Origin: Sphingobacterium sp.
GTDB taxonomy: Bacteria > Bacteroidota > Bacteroidia > Sphingobacteriales > Sphingobacteriaceae
DNA: 64,000 bases
Direction of reading: 5' to 3'
Assembly (NCBI GenBank): GCA_031277685.1
Contig: JAITLV010000064.1
Span: forward strand, 24,954 to 88,953
The notes beneath the pieces were generated by a model. It was given only the letters and a program-made list of their open reading frames with translations. It was not told the DNA's origin and did not search any database. Every line of letters starts with the position of its first letter. The stretch's first letter is position 1. The position numbers and the translations under genes were made by a program. Shown one piece after another: positions 54,401 through 63,135 of the stretch.

Positions 54401-54783
54401 ATGAACCTTATTATAATCAGATCAGATTACCGGATGGTGCCAAAATCTGGAGTGCCCCCGGAGACCTGAAAGCGACCGAACCAAGTCCTCAAAATTCGGC
54501 AAATTCGACAGAAACATCGAGTCGTTACCTTAAAAATGGAAGCTACTTTGCAATTCGTAACCTGAACTTTAGTTATACATTACCGCAGGACTGGGCGCGT
54601 AAAATGGCAATGAAGGCTGTCACCATTGGTGCTACAGCAGACAATGTGGCAATTTTTACCAACTTTCTTGGGCAGGATCCGCAAACAACAGTAACACAGG
54701 CTTCCTATGCCATGCCGGGAGTTTCCGATTTTAAGTATCCCAACAACAGACAGTATCTGTTGAACCTCACTTTTAACTTTTAA
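51433..54783 (+). CDS. SusC/RagA TonB-linked outer-membrane transporter with STN domain
   Basis: A 1116-residue protein. Domain order: signal segment (LTTLFVLMGCLHISAKSIAQ), STN signalling domain (about 45-115), carboxypeptidase-like domain (LSGKVTNTEGQALGGVTVKV, about 135-215), plug (GTMLQGKVAGLQVVNSSG and IRLRGVSSVNANQSPLIVVD), and a barrel ending in YLLNLTFNF. The STN domain shows that it signals to the FecR-like protein upstream as well as importing glycan. It works with the SusD protein encoded 29 bases downstream. The glycan is unknown. Confidence 0.95.
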   Translation: MNMNIRFTRNLPSGQTGRQILRIMRLTTLFVLMGCLHISAKSIAQTITLEARSYSLKEVFKAVRQQTNYKVVYNVRFLDGAKAVSISAHQMPLQQFLKRALRDQDLHYSIEENTIFIGRKIATNPEKLNAVGTTQTQQLTLSGKVTNTEGQALGGVTVKVKGTSMNVMTKPDGSFTIPVSAARVTLIFSSVGFSTQELIADAGQKELKIALSADLQQLNEIVVVGYTAKSKNELTSAVTVVSGAKLKDVTANSVGTMLQGKVAGLQVVNSSGAPGANAEIRLRGVSSVNANQSPLIVVDGIIGGNYDPNDVENITVLKDAGATALYGSQANAGVIIVTTKNAKEEGLGFEAKVASGFRNPDFGKLKLMNSRQLYDYQKEFYRDYIPGATDNSYKIDLGKFYAERPLDLLDQNYDWSKESFKSAPIYNFYISARGKSSKNDYYIGASYYREKGTFVKTNYERLNLRGNSTYHINARLDVINNINISGSRGMNNDYMDMYYAFLNLPWDNPYDNNGQPVYVDGASSFKWWSRDKINPIHTVANSEHTTKGFDINYDLGANYRITDWLTFTSTNRVSASYNKGVNYVSSLAAGTYHGDGYLDELNALNYGIISNQLFKFNFPMNDHVINGFVGGAFESGRTEYSGGSGKGLPEGLKVPNVISSNQKLNGYHIGTTLQSLLSQVNYSYKNRYFISGSYRYDGSSNFVPSKRYGGFPSLSAAWSVSSEEFMASNKTIDNLKVRASYGFTGTQDIGASRYLGLFSLTAQYNNIVGAIPYQLASPNLTWESKRQMNLGLDIGLFKRVNLTVDAYRNDTKDLLLQVAQPLSVGFETKWENAGTVINKGIEIGISSTNIQTQHFQWTTDFTINFNKNKLAGFPSDIVRTSSTGVTQIYRNGGNLFEFYMPKWLGVDPENGAPLWEKLVDNNGAQLPIPEKTADYAQATNQEVGSALPKYQGGFNNSFRYKNFQFSVSTYFNYGNKVFSNNLRYMMNDGHEPYYNQIRLPDGAKIWSAPGDLKATEPSPQNSANSTETSSRYLKNGSYFAIRNLNFSYTLPQDWARKMAMKAVTIGATADNVAIFTNFLGQDPQTTVTQASYAMPGVSDFKYPNNRQYLLNLTFNF

Positions 54784-54812
54784 ACTGGCTACGGCCCGCA
54801 ACAATATTGTTT

Positions 54813-56330
54813 ATGAAAAAGAAATTATTCTCCGCCATAGTACCTGTTTTACTGATGCTGGGAAGCTGTAAGAACCTTGATTTCCCGCCGAGTGATGCGA
54901 TAAGCACAACGACATTGATTACCACAAAAGATGGATTAACCAATGCGCTGAATGGTGCATATGCTTTATTTAAAGACCATATCGAATTTAATGGAACAAC
55001 CGATAATAATAACATGTACCTGCGGCAATTTTATCATTTATCAGATTTTGCAAGCGATGATATCGTCTGTGCGCAAATAACAACAGACCCACTATTTTAT
55101 AGTTTTACCCTAGGACACTCTCCAGCGCAGTCTAATACACGCTATTTTTGGTATATCTCCTATAAAATTATCACTGGAGTCAATACCGTAATCGATGCGG
55201 TCGAAAAATCGGGAAAATCGGATGTAGAAACCAATCAATTACTGGGAGAATGTTATTTCTTGCGTGCATTTTGCCATTTTAATCTGGTACGCTTATTTGG
55301 CAAACCCTACAGTGTGGATCCCCAAGCGCCTGGGATTATCCTGCGGACCAGCTTAACCGACCCCGCAAAGAAAGGACGGTCTTCTGTAAAGGAGGTGTAT
55401 GAATCTGTACTTGCTGATGCTGAAAAGGCGGCTGTACTAATGACTAAACCTAGGGGGGTACAATACGCATCTCAATATGCTGCCTGGTCTTTACTGGCGC
55501 GTGTAAATTTGTATAAAGAAGATAATCTCAAAGCAATCGAATATGCAGATAAAGTGATTGAGTCAGGCAAGTATACATTATCTTCGACGGCGACTTATCC
55601 TGCATTATTTGCCAATGCGACTGCTGGTTCGGAAACTATTTTCTGTATCGCATTTACACAGGTTGATGACTATGGAAAATTTGGTTCTATTGCGTCAATG
55701 ATCTATTCGGATGGTAATTCGGGATGGGGTGAGGAATATGCTTCATCTTCCTTGCGTGAGTTGATGGCAAAATATCCCGAAGATGTACGCTGGTCCTATA
55801 TCGTTCCTTTAAAGGATGCATCGGGAAAAATACAGAAGAAAAATGGTATTGAGGTATACTACATCAGTAAGTTTTCGTTTCAGGATGGTTTGCCCAATTT
55901 GAGCTCCCCAATTATGTTTAGACTCGCAGAGCTGTATTTGATCCGTGCAGAAGCCAAGGCAAAGAATAATGCCGCAGCGGCAGCACTTGATGATGTGGAT
56001 ATGATCCGTAAAAACCGGGGACTGGCGCATGCCTTATACAATAAGGTCGTTCCTGCCGGAAGTACGGCTCTGGACGTCGTACTCAACGAAAAAAGAATAG
56101 AAATGGCTTTCGAAGGACATCGTGCCTATGACCTTTACCGCAACAGAAAGGCGATGGATAAAAGCTATTGGGGATATCACCTGTCTGGGCTCAAGGAGAC
56201 GGATATCGATCTGAGCAAAAAGCCGGCTGGATTTCCGAATCTAAGTGTACCTTATTCAAATCCACGTATTATTTACTATCTACCTATAGATGAGATGTTA
56301 AGTAACCCCCTTGTGATACAGAATCCTTGA
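54813..56330 (+). CDS. SusD/RagB family glycan-binding lipoprotein
   Basis: A 505-residue surface lipoprotein (C19 in LMLGSC). The N-terminal SusD-like part has LTNALNGAYALFKDH and the tetratricopeptide-like helices. The C-terminal RagB part has FRLAELYLIRAEAKAKNN, VLNEKRIEMAFEGHRAYDLYR and PRIIYYLPIDEMLSNP. It closes the top of the SusC barrel and binds the substrate. The ATG at 54813 is used because it begins the signal peptide; a TTG at 54807 is less likely. Confidence 0.93.
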   Translation: MKKKLFSAIVPVLLMLGSCKNLDFPPSDAISTTTLITTKDGLTNALNGAYALFKDHIEFNGTTDNNNMYLRQFYHLSDFASDDIVCAQITTDPLFYSFTLGHSPAQSNTRYFWYISYKIITGVNTVIDAVEKSGKSDVETNQLLGECYFLRAFCHFNLVRLFGKPYSVDPQAPGIILRTSLTDPAKKGRSSVKEVYESVLADAEKAAVLMTKPRGVQYASQYAAWSLLARVNLYKEDNLKAIEYADKVIESGKYTLSSTATYPALFANATAGSETIFCIAFTQVDDYGKFGSIASMIYSDGNSGWGEEYASSSLRELMAKYPEDVRWSYIVPLKDASGKIQKKNGIEVYYISKFSFQDGLPNLSSPIMFRLAELYLIRAEAKAKNNAAAAALDDVDMIRKNRGLAHALYNKVVPAGSTALDVVLNEKRIEMAFEGHRAYDLYRNRKAMDKSYWGYHLSGLKETDIDLSKKPAGFPNLSVPYSNPRIIYYLPIDEMLSNPLVIQNP

Positions 56331-56356
56331 TCCGTTGACTTTAAATATACAGTATT

Positions 56357-57226
56357 ATGCAAAATGCTAAAAATATAAAAATCCATCTGCTCGTGTTATC
56401 CGCAGTAATAAGCTTCGCCCTTAATGCATGTAAAAAAGATGGATATACGCCACAGATTGATCTGCAGTATGAAGTGAATGTGGATGGCGCCACAGTGTCC
56501 TTTAATGTAAAAACGGAAGGGGTGACCGATTATCACTGGGATTTTGGAGATGGGCAGGAATCGACAGAAGCAAATCCCGTCCATCACTATGCAGGTAAGG
56601 GGAAGTATGTACCGGTACTAAAGGCATTGGTCAACGGCAAAAATGCCGAATCTGCAACGGTGATTCGCATAGCGAAAACTTCGGTAATAAAAATCAATGA
56701 CAATTCATTGGACGATTGGCAAACAGTGACCAAAGATGTCATTCCATTGGGGAAAGATAAAGGCGTATTCGAAACCGTAAAATTGGATTATGATGGCAAT
56801 AATGTCTATCTGTATGTCGCGATGGCCGGAAAGAAATCGGATGTGGCTATTTTCGATCTCTATATAGACGCCGATAATAATGCCGGTACTGGACTGCTGA
56901 CGAATACCTTTACCAGTGGCGGTTTTGATATCTTGTTGGAAGGTCAATTACTAAAAACAGGACTGGATATCTTTTATCACAACAGTAGCGACCAGACGGC
57001 ATTTTCTTTTGATCAGCAGTCGATCGCGGAGGCGTATAAAGTCGGTACGGTGAAAGAAGAAAATGGAATGCTCAAATTTGAAGTAAGTATCGCCCGTGGC
57101 AAACTTAAAGGCCTGACGGGACAGGGGATACGTATCGGTTTGCAGGCCATCAAAAATGATTGGACCCAGACCCTGGGAAGTGCACCAGATGTGGGAACGC
57201 CAAGTTATTTTTTGGATATGTCTTAG
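56357..57226 (+). CDS. PKD-domain surface lipoprotein
   Basis: A 289-residue lipoprotein (C25 in ALNAC). A PKD domain spans about residues 35-105 with the typical YHWDFGDGQES motif. The remaining 180 residues form a beta sandwich resembling carbohydrate-binding or DOMON-like domains (INDNSLDDWQ through FDLYIDADNNAGTGLL). It follows SusD and so is probably a SusE/SusF-like surface glycan-binding protein, although the fold assignment is tentative. Confidence 0.75.
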   Translation: MQNAKNIKIHLLVLSAVISFALNACKKDGYTPQIDLQYEVNVDGATVSFNVKTEGVTDYHWDFGDGQESTEANPVHHYAGKGKYVPVLKALVNGKNAESATVIRIAKTSVIKINDNSLDDWQTVTKDVIPLGKDKGVFETVKLDYDGNNVYLYVAMAGKKSDVAIFDLYIDADNNAGTGLLTNTFTSGGFDILLEGQLLKTGLDIFYHNSSDQTAFSFDQQSIAEAYKVGTVKEENGMLKFEVSIARGKLKGLTGQGIRIGLQAIKNDWTQTLGSAPDVGTPSYFLDMS

Positions 57227-57282
57227 TGACCCTGAATAAGAATTATTTATTGACGAATAGACACCAATTGAATCGGTAAATT

Positions 57283-58413
57283 ATGGTAAATGAAAAAGGT
57301 CTGATAAAGGATCATAAAGGGGTCGGACGATTGGCCTCGTTGGATATCATGCGGGGGCTGATCATGATCTTGCTCTGTGCGGAAAGCTGCTTGCTCTACC
57401 AAAGGTTAAAAAATATATCTTCAGTTTCTGCTTTGGCAAAAATAGTTGATCAGTTTTTCCACCATCCTTGGCATGGTCTCCATTTTTGGGATTTGGTACA
57501 ACCCGCTTTTATGTTTATCGCGGGGGTAGCTATGTATATTTCGTACAACGGAAAAAAGTCGAAAGGGCAGCATTGGCAACAAAATCTTAGACATATCTTA
57601 ATCCGTAGTCTAAAACTTTTTATATGTGGACTCGCGCTACATTGCGTCTATGCGGGTAAACCAGTATTTGAGCTATGGAATGTATTAACGCAGCTAGCTT
57701 TTACGACGATACTGGCCTACCTGATTATTGATCAGTCTAACCGTTGGCAGTTGCTGTGTTCCATTGCACTCATCCTATTGACTGAAGTCCTTTACCGAAC
57801 CGTATCGCCGCCAGGATTTGACCAACCATTTGAGCCGGGAAAGAACTTTGGCGCTTACCTAGATCAGGTTTTGATGGGCAAAATAAATAGTGATGGATGG
57901 GTAGCATTTAATGCGGTGCCCACAGCAGCACATACCATTTGGGGCGTACTGATAGGACGCCTTTTGATGACTGAAAAAACCAAGCGAAGTAAGATGTTTA
58001 TTATGCTGCTGGCTGGGGCAATTGCCCTGCTGATCGGCTTTGGACTGGATTTAGGTGGAATTACACCGATTATAAAGCGCATCAGTACAAGTTCTTTTGT
58101 TTTTGCTTCCGCAGGATGGGTATTATGGATGATGGCTGGACTTTATTGGTTGACTGACATCAAGCAGTATAACCGCTATGCATGGGTTTGTACTGTTGTA
58201 GGCATGAACTCGATCTTTATATACTTGTTTTTTGAAACTGTCGGAATGCAGTGGCTTACTGGTACCGTTGCAATTTTTACGGGCGATATGCTCCATCTGC
58301 TTGTCCATTTGCCCTTATCTATTGCAGCGCTCATCTCGGCAATGGTCGCATTGCTATTGCAGTGGGGACTGTGCTATTGGCTGTTTAAACATAAGATCTT
58401 TTTTAAATTATGA
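57283..58413 (+). CDS. HGSNAT-like membrane acyltransferase (DUF5009 type)
   Basis: A 376-residue protein with about 10-11 membrane segments. RLASLDIMRGLIMILLC and HHPWHGLHFWDLVQPAFMFI match the heparan-alpha-glucosaminide N-acetyltransferase-like family, in which the His of the second motif accepts the acetyl group. Members are thought to move acetyl from cytosolic acetyl-CoA to a sugar in the periplasm. Inside this glycan-uptake locus it may acetylate an amino sugar or another breakdown product. No sugar kinase or hydrolase is encoded next to it. Confidence 0.8.
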   Translation: MVNEKGLIKDHKGVGRLASLDIMRGLIMILLCAESCLLYQRLKNISSVSALAKIVDQFFHHPWHGLHFWDLVQPAFMFIAGVAMYISYNGKKSKGQHWQQNLRHILIRSLKLFICGLALHCVYAGKPVFELWNVLTQLAFTTILAYLIIDQSNRWQLLCSIALILLTEVLYRTVSPPGFDQPFEPGKNFGAYLDQVLMGKINSDGWVAFNAVPTAAHTIWGVLIGRLLMTEKTKRSKMFIMLLAGAIALLIGFGLDLGGITPIIKRISTSSFVFASAGWVLWMMAGLYWLTDIKQYNRYAWVCTVVGMNSIFIYLFFETVGMQWLTGTVAIFTGDMLHLLVHLPLSIAALISAMVALLLQWGLCYWLFKHKIFFKL

Positions 58414-58455
58414 TTAACTGGAATTCTGGGAATAGGAATTAACTTAAATAAACTA

Positions 58456-60015
58456 ATGATGAAAAAAAAACTTTTGTACATACTATTGGCGATGATGTTT
58501 GCTTCTTGTAGCAAAAATAGCCCACTCAAGGAAACAGCAATAGAAGAGAGGTTGGTAAAAAAAGCGGGCTTGCTAGCGCTGGCAAATATGTATGTCAATG
58601 CAACGACAGGAAGCGATGCGAATGCCGGTACATCAGCATCAGTACCCTTGAAATCAATTCAGGCGGCTCTAAATAAGACAACCGATGGAATAGGTGCCAC
58701 GATCTATGTCGCTGGCGGAATCTATAACGAGCGCCTCTATTGGCCTGCATCCGGTGCTTCGGCAACAGCACCCATTACCTTGACAAATTATGACAATGGC
58801 GTTGTCGTCCTGGATGGGAGTAATGCAACGAATGCCACACAGAACGAAATGATAGCAATCGCTGGTAGAAGTCATATCCGTATCAACAATATCCATATAA
58901 CCAATAATATAAGAAGTTTTGCAAAGGGCATATATGTGGTCGGAACGGGTACGGATATTCAGGTGACAAATTGTAAGATTTCCAATATCGGATGGACAAC
59001 AAATCCTTCGGCAATACCAGCAAGTACTGATAACGCGAGTCCGTTTATTATCGTGGGATCTACCGGAACCCCTTATAACCATATTTATATTGGAAATAAC
59101 GAAATATTCAATTGTGTGACTGGATATAGTGAAGGGCTTACCCTAACTGGAAATGTAGAGAATTTTTTGATCGAATCGAATTCTGTCCATGATATCTCGA
59201 ATATCGGTATCAACATGTCAGGTAATTATGCCTGGACTGGTGCTCCCTCCAGCTTAAATTATGCCCGCAACGGTAATGTCAAGAATAACGTGGTCTACAA
59301 TTGTGTATCACCTGTAGCTACTTCAGGCGGAATTTATATTGACGGGGGAAAGTGGATAACTATCGAAGGTAATAAGGTTTATAAAAATTATGCAGGGATC
59401 AGTGTCGGCTGTGAAAATGACAACAATACGGTTGAAGGAGTGAATATCCGGAGTAATTTTATCTATGATAATATAGAAGCAGGCTTGCTTATCGGTGCTA
59501 ATCAACCGAACAGTAAAGTTGTAAATACTGTGGTTAGTAACAATACCTTTTTCCAGAATTATAACAAAGGGGGCTGGGGAGGGGAGATCTCCCTGCAAAA
59601 TTTAGATCGGGTATCTTTTGTCAACAATATTATTTACGCAAAGTCAGCTATCGCAATTATTGCTTCGTTGGGATATACAGCATCCAATCTGGCTTTCAAT
59701 TTTAACAAGTACTATTCTGCCACAACTACTGCTGCAAATATGGTATTTGATTGGGGCGGTGTAAATGGAACGACTTATACGGGCCTCGCAAATTTTACGA
59801 CGACGACGGGATTAGATGCCAATTCAACCTATGGGAACCCTGGATTGGTATCTATACTATTGTCAAATCCGGATCTTCATTTGACCAGTACATCCGGTTG
59901 TATAAATGCCGGGATGCCAAATTATGTGCTCAAGCCTGACGAGTTGGATATCGATCGAGGTAATAGGCTGATCAATGCAAGAATTGACATTGGCGCACAT
60001 GAAACGCTGTATTAA
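58456..60015 (+). CDS. Right-handed beta-helix lipoprotein, putative polysaccharide lyase or hydrolase
   Basis: A 519-residue lipoprotein (C18 in FASC). YVNATTGSDANAGTSASVPLKSIQ at about residue 40 is the typical entry (DUF1565-like) of surface pectin-lyase-fold proteins. It continues into many short Asn-rich coils such as RINNIHITNNI, GNNEIFNCVTG and VSNNTFFQN. The last 120 residues close the helix and contain the LDIDRGNRLINARIDIGAHE motif often found at the end of such proteins. It is the only enzyme candidate of the locus that could cut a polysaccharide at the surface. The fold includes PL6- and PL1-type lyases; a definite family could not be chosen. Confidence 0.78.
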   Translation: MMKKKLLYILLAMMFASCSKNSPLKETAIEERLVKKAGLLALANMYVNATTGSDANAGTSASVPLKSIQAALNKTTDGIGATIYVAGGIYNERLYWPASGASATAPITLTNYDNGVVVLDGSNATNATQNEMIAIAGRSHIRINNIHITNNIRSFAKGIYVVGTGTDIQVTNCKISNIGWTTNPSAIPASTDNASPFIIVGSTGTPYNHIYIGNNEIFNCVTGYSEGLTLTGNVENFLIESNSVHDISNIGINMSGNYAWTGAPSSLNYARNGNVKNNVVYNCVSPVATSGGIYIDGGKWITIEGNKVYKNYAGISVGCENDNNTVEGVNIRSNFIYDNIEAGLLIGANQPNSKVVNTVVSNNTFFQNYNKGGWGGEISLQNLDRVSFVNNIIYAKSAIAIIASLGYTASNLAFNFNKYYSATTTAANMVFDWGGVNGTTYTGLANFTTTTGLDANSTYGNPGLVSILLSNPDLHLTSTSGCINAGMPNYVLKPDELDIDRGNRLINARIDIGAHETLY

Positions 60016-60024
60016 TGTTTGTTT

Positions 60025-60062
60025 CCCTCTCACGACGATAGCCGTTGTGGGGGGATTTTTTT
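60025..60062 (+). terminator. Terminator of the SusC/SusD operon
   Basis: CCCTCTCACGACG pairs imperfectly with CGTTGTGGGGGG around a short loop and is followed by a run of T. It starts 10 bases after the beta-helix stop. Confidence 0.75.
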
Positions 60063-60096
60063 AAAGTTGTGATGTACATTTATTAGATGATAAGAC

Positions 60097-60468
60097 ATGG
60101 AATTAAACAAACGAAACAGCAAGCTTAAAAAATATATGTTTGGATTTTTGGATAATATCAGACGGTTAAAGGCCAAAAATCCACTTATAAAGGAAATTTG
60201 GGTGGAGGATCTTGGAGCTTATTTGTTTAAATTGAATAATCGCGTTTTTTTTCTCGTCGATATGGAAGTTGGGTGTATTTCACTCGCCTGTTACGATAGC
60301 TGTCGGCCGATCATTAAAGCCCGATATTCTAAGCTTATATTTACACATCCCTATGTCTCCGAAAAAAGGCTGCTGTCTATTTTTCTTCCAAATCAAGAGT
60401 CGAGCATAAAGTTGGCACTGGAACTATTTGAAGCAGCACAGCCTGTTGTAGGTAGAAAAGCTTCCTAA
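60097..60468 (+). CDS. Small soluble protein of unknown function
   Basis: Not recognised. A 123-residue protein with a basic N-terminus (KRNSKLKKYMFGFL) and a mixed alpha/beta body (IKEIWVEDLGAYLFKLNNRV, FFLVDMEVGCISLACY). There is no signal peptide, membrane segment or metal site. It forms its own transcription unit, ended by the hairpin at 60524-60556. Confidence 0.55.
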   Translation: MELNKRNSKLKKYMFGFLDNIRRLKAKNPLIKEIWVEDLGAYLFKLNNRVFFLVDMEVGCISLACYDSCRPIIKARYSKLIFTHPYVSEKRLLSIFLPNQESSIKLALELFEAAQPVVGRKAS

Positions 60469-60523
60469 GAAGTTGGAATAGGTGATTTTATCAATGTGGA
60501 TTAGGAGCAATCTTATGATAAGC

Positions 60524-60556
60524 AAGCGGATAACATGTTGTGTTATCCGCTTTTTT
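60524..60556 (+). terminator. Terminator, second copy of the block at 39465-39497
   Basis: The same perfect 12-bp stem, TGTTG loop and T-run as the terminator after the CsbD gene. It is placed between a plus-strand gene and the minus-strand OmpA gene, where it could stop transcription from the left. Confidence 0.88.
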
Positions 60557-60615
60557 ATGTCCTAACCCAATCAGTCGCTGATTAATCTTTCGACTGGGTA
60601 TGGTAACAATTATAT

Positions 60616-61620
60616 TTATTTGACCTTAACCAATTCTACCCGACGGTTTTTAGCCCTGTTATCTTCGCTGTCATTGGCGACAAGCGGCCGCTCTGCACCA
60701 TAGCCTTTCGCGGATAAACGAGATTTGTCGATTTTCTGACCGACTAGCGCTGTCATTACAGCATGCGCCCTATCGTCGGATAGTTTTTTATTATGTGCCG
60801 CATCACCGGTATTATCCGTATGGCCTTCGATCGCGATTTTTAGCGTAGGGTCGTTCTTCAGTGCTTCGGCAATCTGAATGACAAGGTCAGTGCCTGCTGT
60901 GGTAATACTGGATTTGTCGGTATCAAAAGTGATGTAAACAATTGATTTTCCGGTTTCGGATAAGTCTTTGCTAATATCATCTGCCGTAATCTTACGGATC
61001 GTTTGTTTGAAATCATTTTCCTGAAGAATATTGAGCTTGGCACCAGCGTTATTGGCCGAATATTGGATAAAGATATTGCCCTGATTTTTACTACGGATCA
61101 CATATACCCGGATCTGTTCATCGGCATAGCCAATATCCCCTTCATCCCCTTTATGGGGATCTTGTTTGTGATAGCGTTCGTACTCTTCAGACGTAATGCT
61201 GCCATCGAAGACTTTCACCGCACCAATGGATGCCAGGTAATCTTCCATGCTTTTTTCAAAGTAGCGCTGGGAAAACTGTGTGCCCTGTTCATTGGTAATA
61301 TTCGCTTTATAAAGCCGGCCTTCATAAGGTTTCATAATGCCATTGATTGCAAAATAGCAGATATCAAAATCTTTATTGATGGGTTTGTTCATCTCCTTAT
61401 AGCCTTTTGGTGGAGTGAAAAATGGAAATACGCCGATATCCGCATCTGAATAAGGTATGCTCGCAAGATCCAATGTTGCCGTTGTATCGGTTTTGGTAGG
61501 CTCCTTAGTCACCGATGTATCTTGTTGAGCGACGGGAGTTGTTACGTTTTCTTTTGGTCTTTGGTTACAGGAAACCATAACTGTTGCTGCAAGTGCAAAT
61601 AATAGTACTGTTCTTTTCAT
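60616..61620 (-). CDS. OmpA family lipoprotein
   Basis: A 334-residue lipoprotein (C18 in VMVSC) anchored in the outer membrane. The C-terminal 110 residues form an OmpA-like peptidoglycan-binding domain: YITFDTDKSSITTAG, then IAIEGHTDNTG with the DAP-binding Asp, DDRAHAVMTAL with the Arg, and NRRVELVKVK. The N-terminal 200 residues are of unknown type. The ATG at 61620 begins the signal peptide. It should link the outer membrane to the cell wall. Confidence 0.88.
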   Translation of the reverse strand: MKRTVLLFALAATVMVSCNQRPKENVTTPVAQQDTSVTKEPTKTDTTATLDLASIPYSDADIGVFPFFTPPKGYKEMNKPINKDFDICYFAINGIMKPYEGRLYKANITNEQGTQFSQRYFEKSMEDYLASIGAVKVFDGSITSEEYERYHKQDPHKGDEGDIGYADEQIRVYVIRSKNQGNIFIQYSANNAGAKLNILQENDFKQTIRKITADDISKDLSETGKSIVYITFDTDKSSITTAGTDLVIQIAEALKNDPTLKIAIEGHTDNTGDAAHNKKLSDDRAHAVMTALVGQKIDKSRLSAKGYGAERPLVANDSEDNRAKNRRVELVKVK

Positions 61621-61704
61621 GATCTGTTCTTTTCTTTTTGTGCAGTGACAAATTTTGTGCCTAAAGGCTATAACCACTTTCTATCTGCATAAGACCCACT
61701 CTTA

Positions 61705-62874
61705 CTAATGCCTCTTTGCATAAGCTGGTTTTTTCAGAATATTGCGTAGTTCCTCTTCTGAATATGGCTTGCATGCTGCTGGAACTATTTCAAAACCACA
61801 GGCCACACGTAGCCCATTGATATTATAAAAGCGATTTTCGTAAATATCTCTGGTATATCCTGTCAATTCAAGCAGCTTTGAGCGGGGCATACCGTTTTTA
61901 AAACCGTGTTCAATACTTTTCTGCTTATACAGGTCGGCGAGTTGCTTTTTGCTCAACTTGCACCGTTCGGGTGTCTTTTTTGCGGGTGTTTGACCAATGA
62001 ACTGTAGGAATTGGTTTAGCGGTAGGCCTGTTTTCCAGGTCATAGCACCTGCGGTGACCTGCATTTTTGATTCTAGCTCCTTGGTCGTGGGCGTTCGCCC
62101 CAGTTCTTTCGCTAGACTGAGATAATGATCTTTTATACTGATTTTGGTGATCGGGATTTTAGTGCCAGCCAGATAGCATAAATTATTCCAGCCGAATTTT
62201 TCTTTTACGTACCAAACCGATGGAAAATTTTCTGGTTTGAGACGCTCATAATCTTTATAATATTTAATTCGATGTTTTTTGATCAGCTGGATCACCTTTG
62301 TTTTAGCCTCGGAATCTGTCATAGTGGTTATTCGAAAATAGGAGTCTAAACCTGCGTATTCAAGTACATCTGCCCAGGTGGTGACCTTGAAATGGGTAAA
62401 ATAAGACCTATAATTATATAGCCCATATTTATGGGTACAATCCCCGACGGTTGGAGAACGATGGTGCTTGATATAAAATTTGACTAGCGAATTTTTGAGC
62501 TTTCCGACAGAAGGTATTCGACGGTCATTGGCATTATAACCAGCAGCAATAATGAACTTGTTCCATGTACCGAAATATTTACGGACACTTGTTGATTTTG
62601 CTGAGAATTCCCTGCGCATGGGAATGCGGTTATTTCTATCGTAGAAATCGTTCAGTAAGGCCAATAATTGTTGTTTGATTTCCTCCGCTGTTTTATGAAC
62701 ACGAGGCTTGAGTCCTGCCGCAAGGATAAAATTATTCCAGCTACCAAAATATCGCCGGGCAAGCGTATTGATCTTTTCCATTTCACGGCGGATAGGTATT
62801 CTGCCATGCTGCTTATAAAATTCTTGAACTTTCGAAAAAGCTTCTTGTATGCTCTTTTCCTCAGTAGGTTTCAA
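61705..62874 (-). CDS. Array of homing-endonuclease-associated repeats without a nuclease domain
   Basis: A 389-residue protein made of about six related helical units of 45-60 residues. In the first two the pattern is clearest: FYKQHGRIPIRREME...ARRYFGSW and FYDRNNRIPMRREF...VRKYFGTW, each followed by NxFIxAAG. Further units near residues 120-178, 190-245, 250-300 and 310-365 are more diverged (KFYIKHHRSPTVGD, LAKELGRTPTTKELE). These repeats normally accompany HNH homing nucleases or DNA helicases and bind DNA. No HNH, GIY-YIG or other nuclease motif is present, so the protein is probably a DNA-binding one. It is divergent from the Rpn-like gene and may regulate or assist it. Confidence 0.75.
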   Translation of the reverse strand: MKPTEEKSIQEAFSKVQEFYKQHGRIPIRREMEKINTLARRYFGSWNNFILAAGLKPRVHKTAEEIKQQLLALLNDFYDRNNRIPMRREFSAKSTSVRKYFGTWNKFIIAAGYNANDRRIPSVGKLKNSLVKFYIKHHRSPTVGDCTHKYGLYNYRSYFTHFKVTTWADVLEYAGLDSYFRITTMTDSEAKTKVIQLIKKHRIKYYKDYERLKPENFPSVWYVKEKFGWNNLCYLAGTKIPITKISIKDHYLSLAKELGRTPTTKELESKMQVTAGAMTWKTGLPLNQFLQFIGQTPAKKTPERCKLSKKQLADLYKQKSIEHGFKNGMPRSKLLELTGYTRDIYENRFYNINGLRVACGFEIVPAACKPYSEEELRNILKKPAYAKRH

Positions 62875-63020
62875 ATCGTATACTTTATATTGGTTATTAG
62901 CTATGATGAATTATAGTAAATATAATATTTTTATTTTTGAAGTTAAAAGTGGCGCTTAGAAATTAGATACAATTATGGTGCTATCATTACTTTCATGCGA
63001 TATCCACAAATACATAGCTA

Positions 63021-63117
63021 GGTATAAATTTTTCCAGTCGTGCTTATAGTATGACAAGTTTGGTAAGAAATTTACCAACTGGTGCCAGTATTGGTATAAA
63101 TTTTTCCAATCGTGCTA
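63021..63117 (+). repeat. Three spaced copies of a palindromic motif, candidate operator
   Basis: Copies 1 (63021) and 3 (63093) share GGTATAAATTTTTCCA, one variable base pair of positions, then TCGTGCT. The middle copy (63060-63078) is a perfect 7-bp inverted repeat, TTGGTAA and TTACCAA, with a 5-base spacer, and is also followed by GGTGC. The common core is GGTA-n2-AA-n-TTT-n-CCA. Spacing is 41 and 31 bases. Confidence 0.65.
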
Positions 63118-63135
63118 AGAAATAATGCTTTTTAA

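Noticed and set aside
63021..63117. CRISPR-like array
   Set aside because: Only three diverged copies, unequal spacing (41 and 31 bases), each palindromic and within a promoter region; operator-like, not CRISPR.
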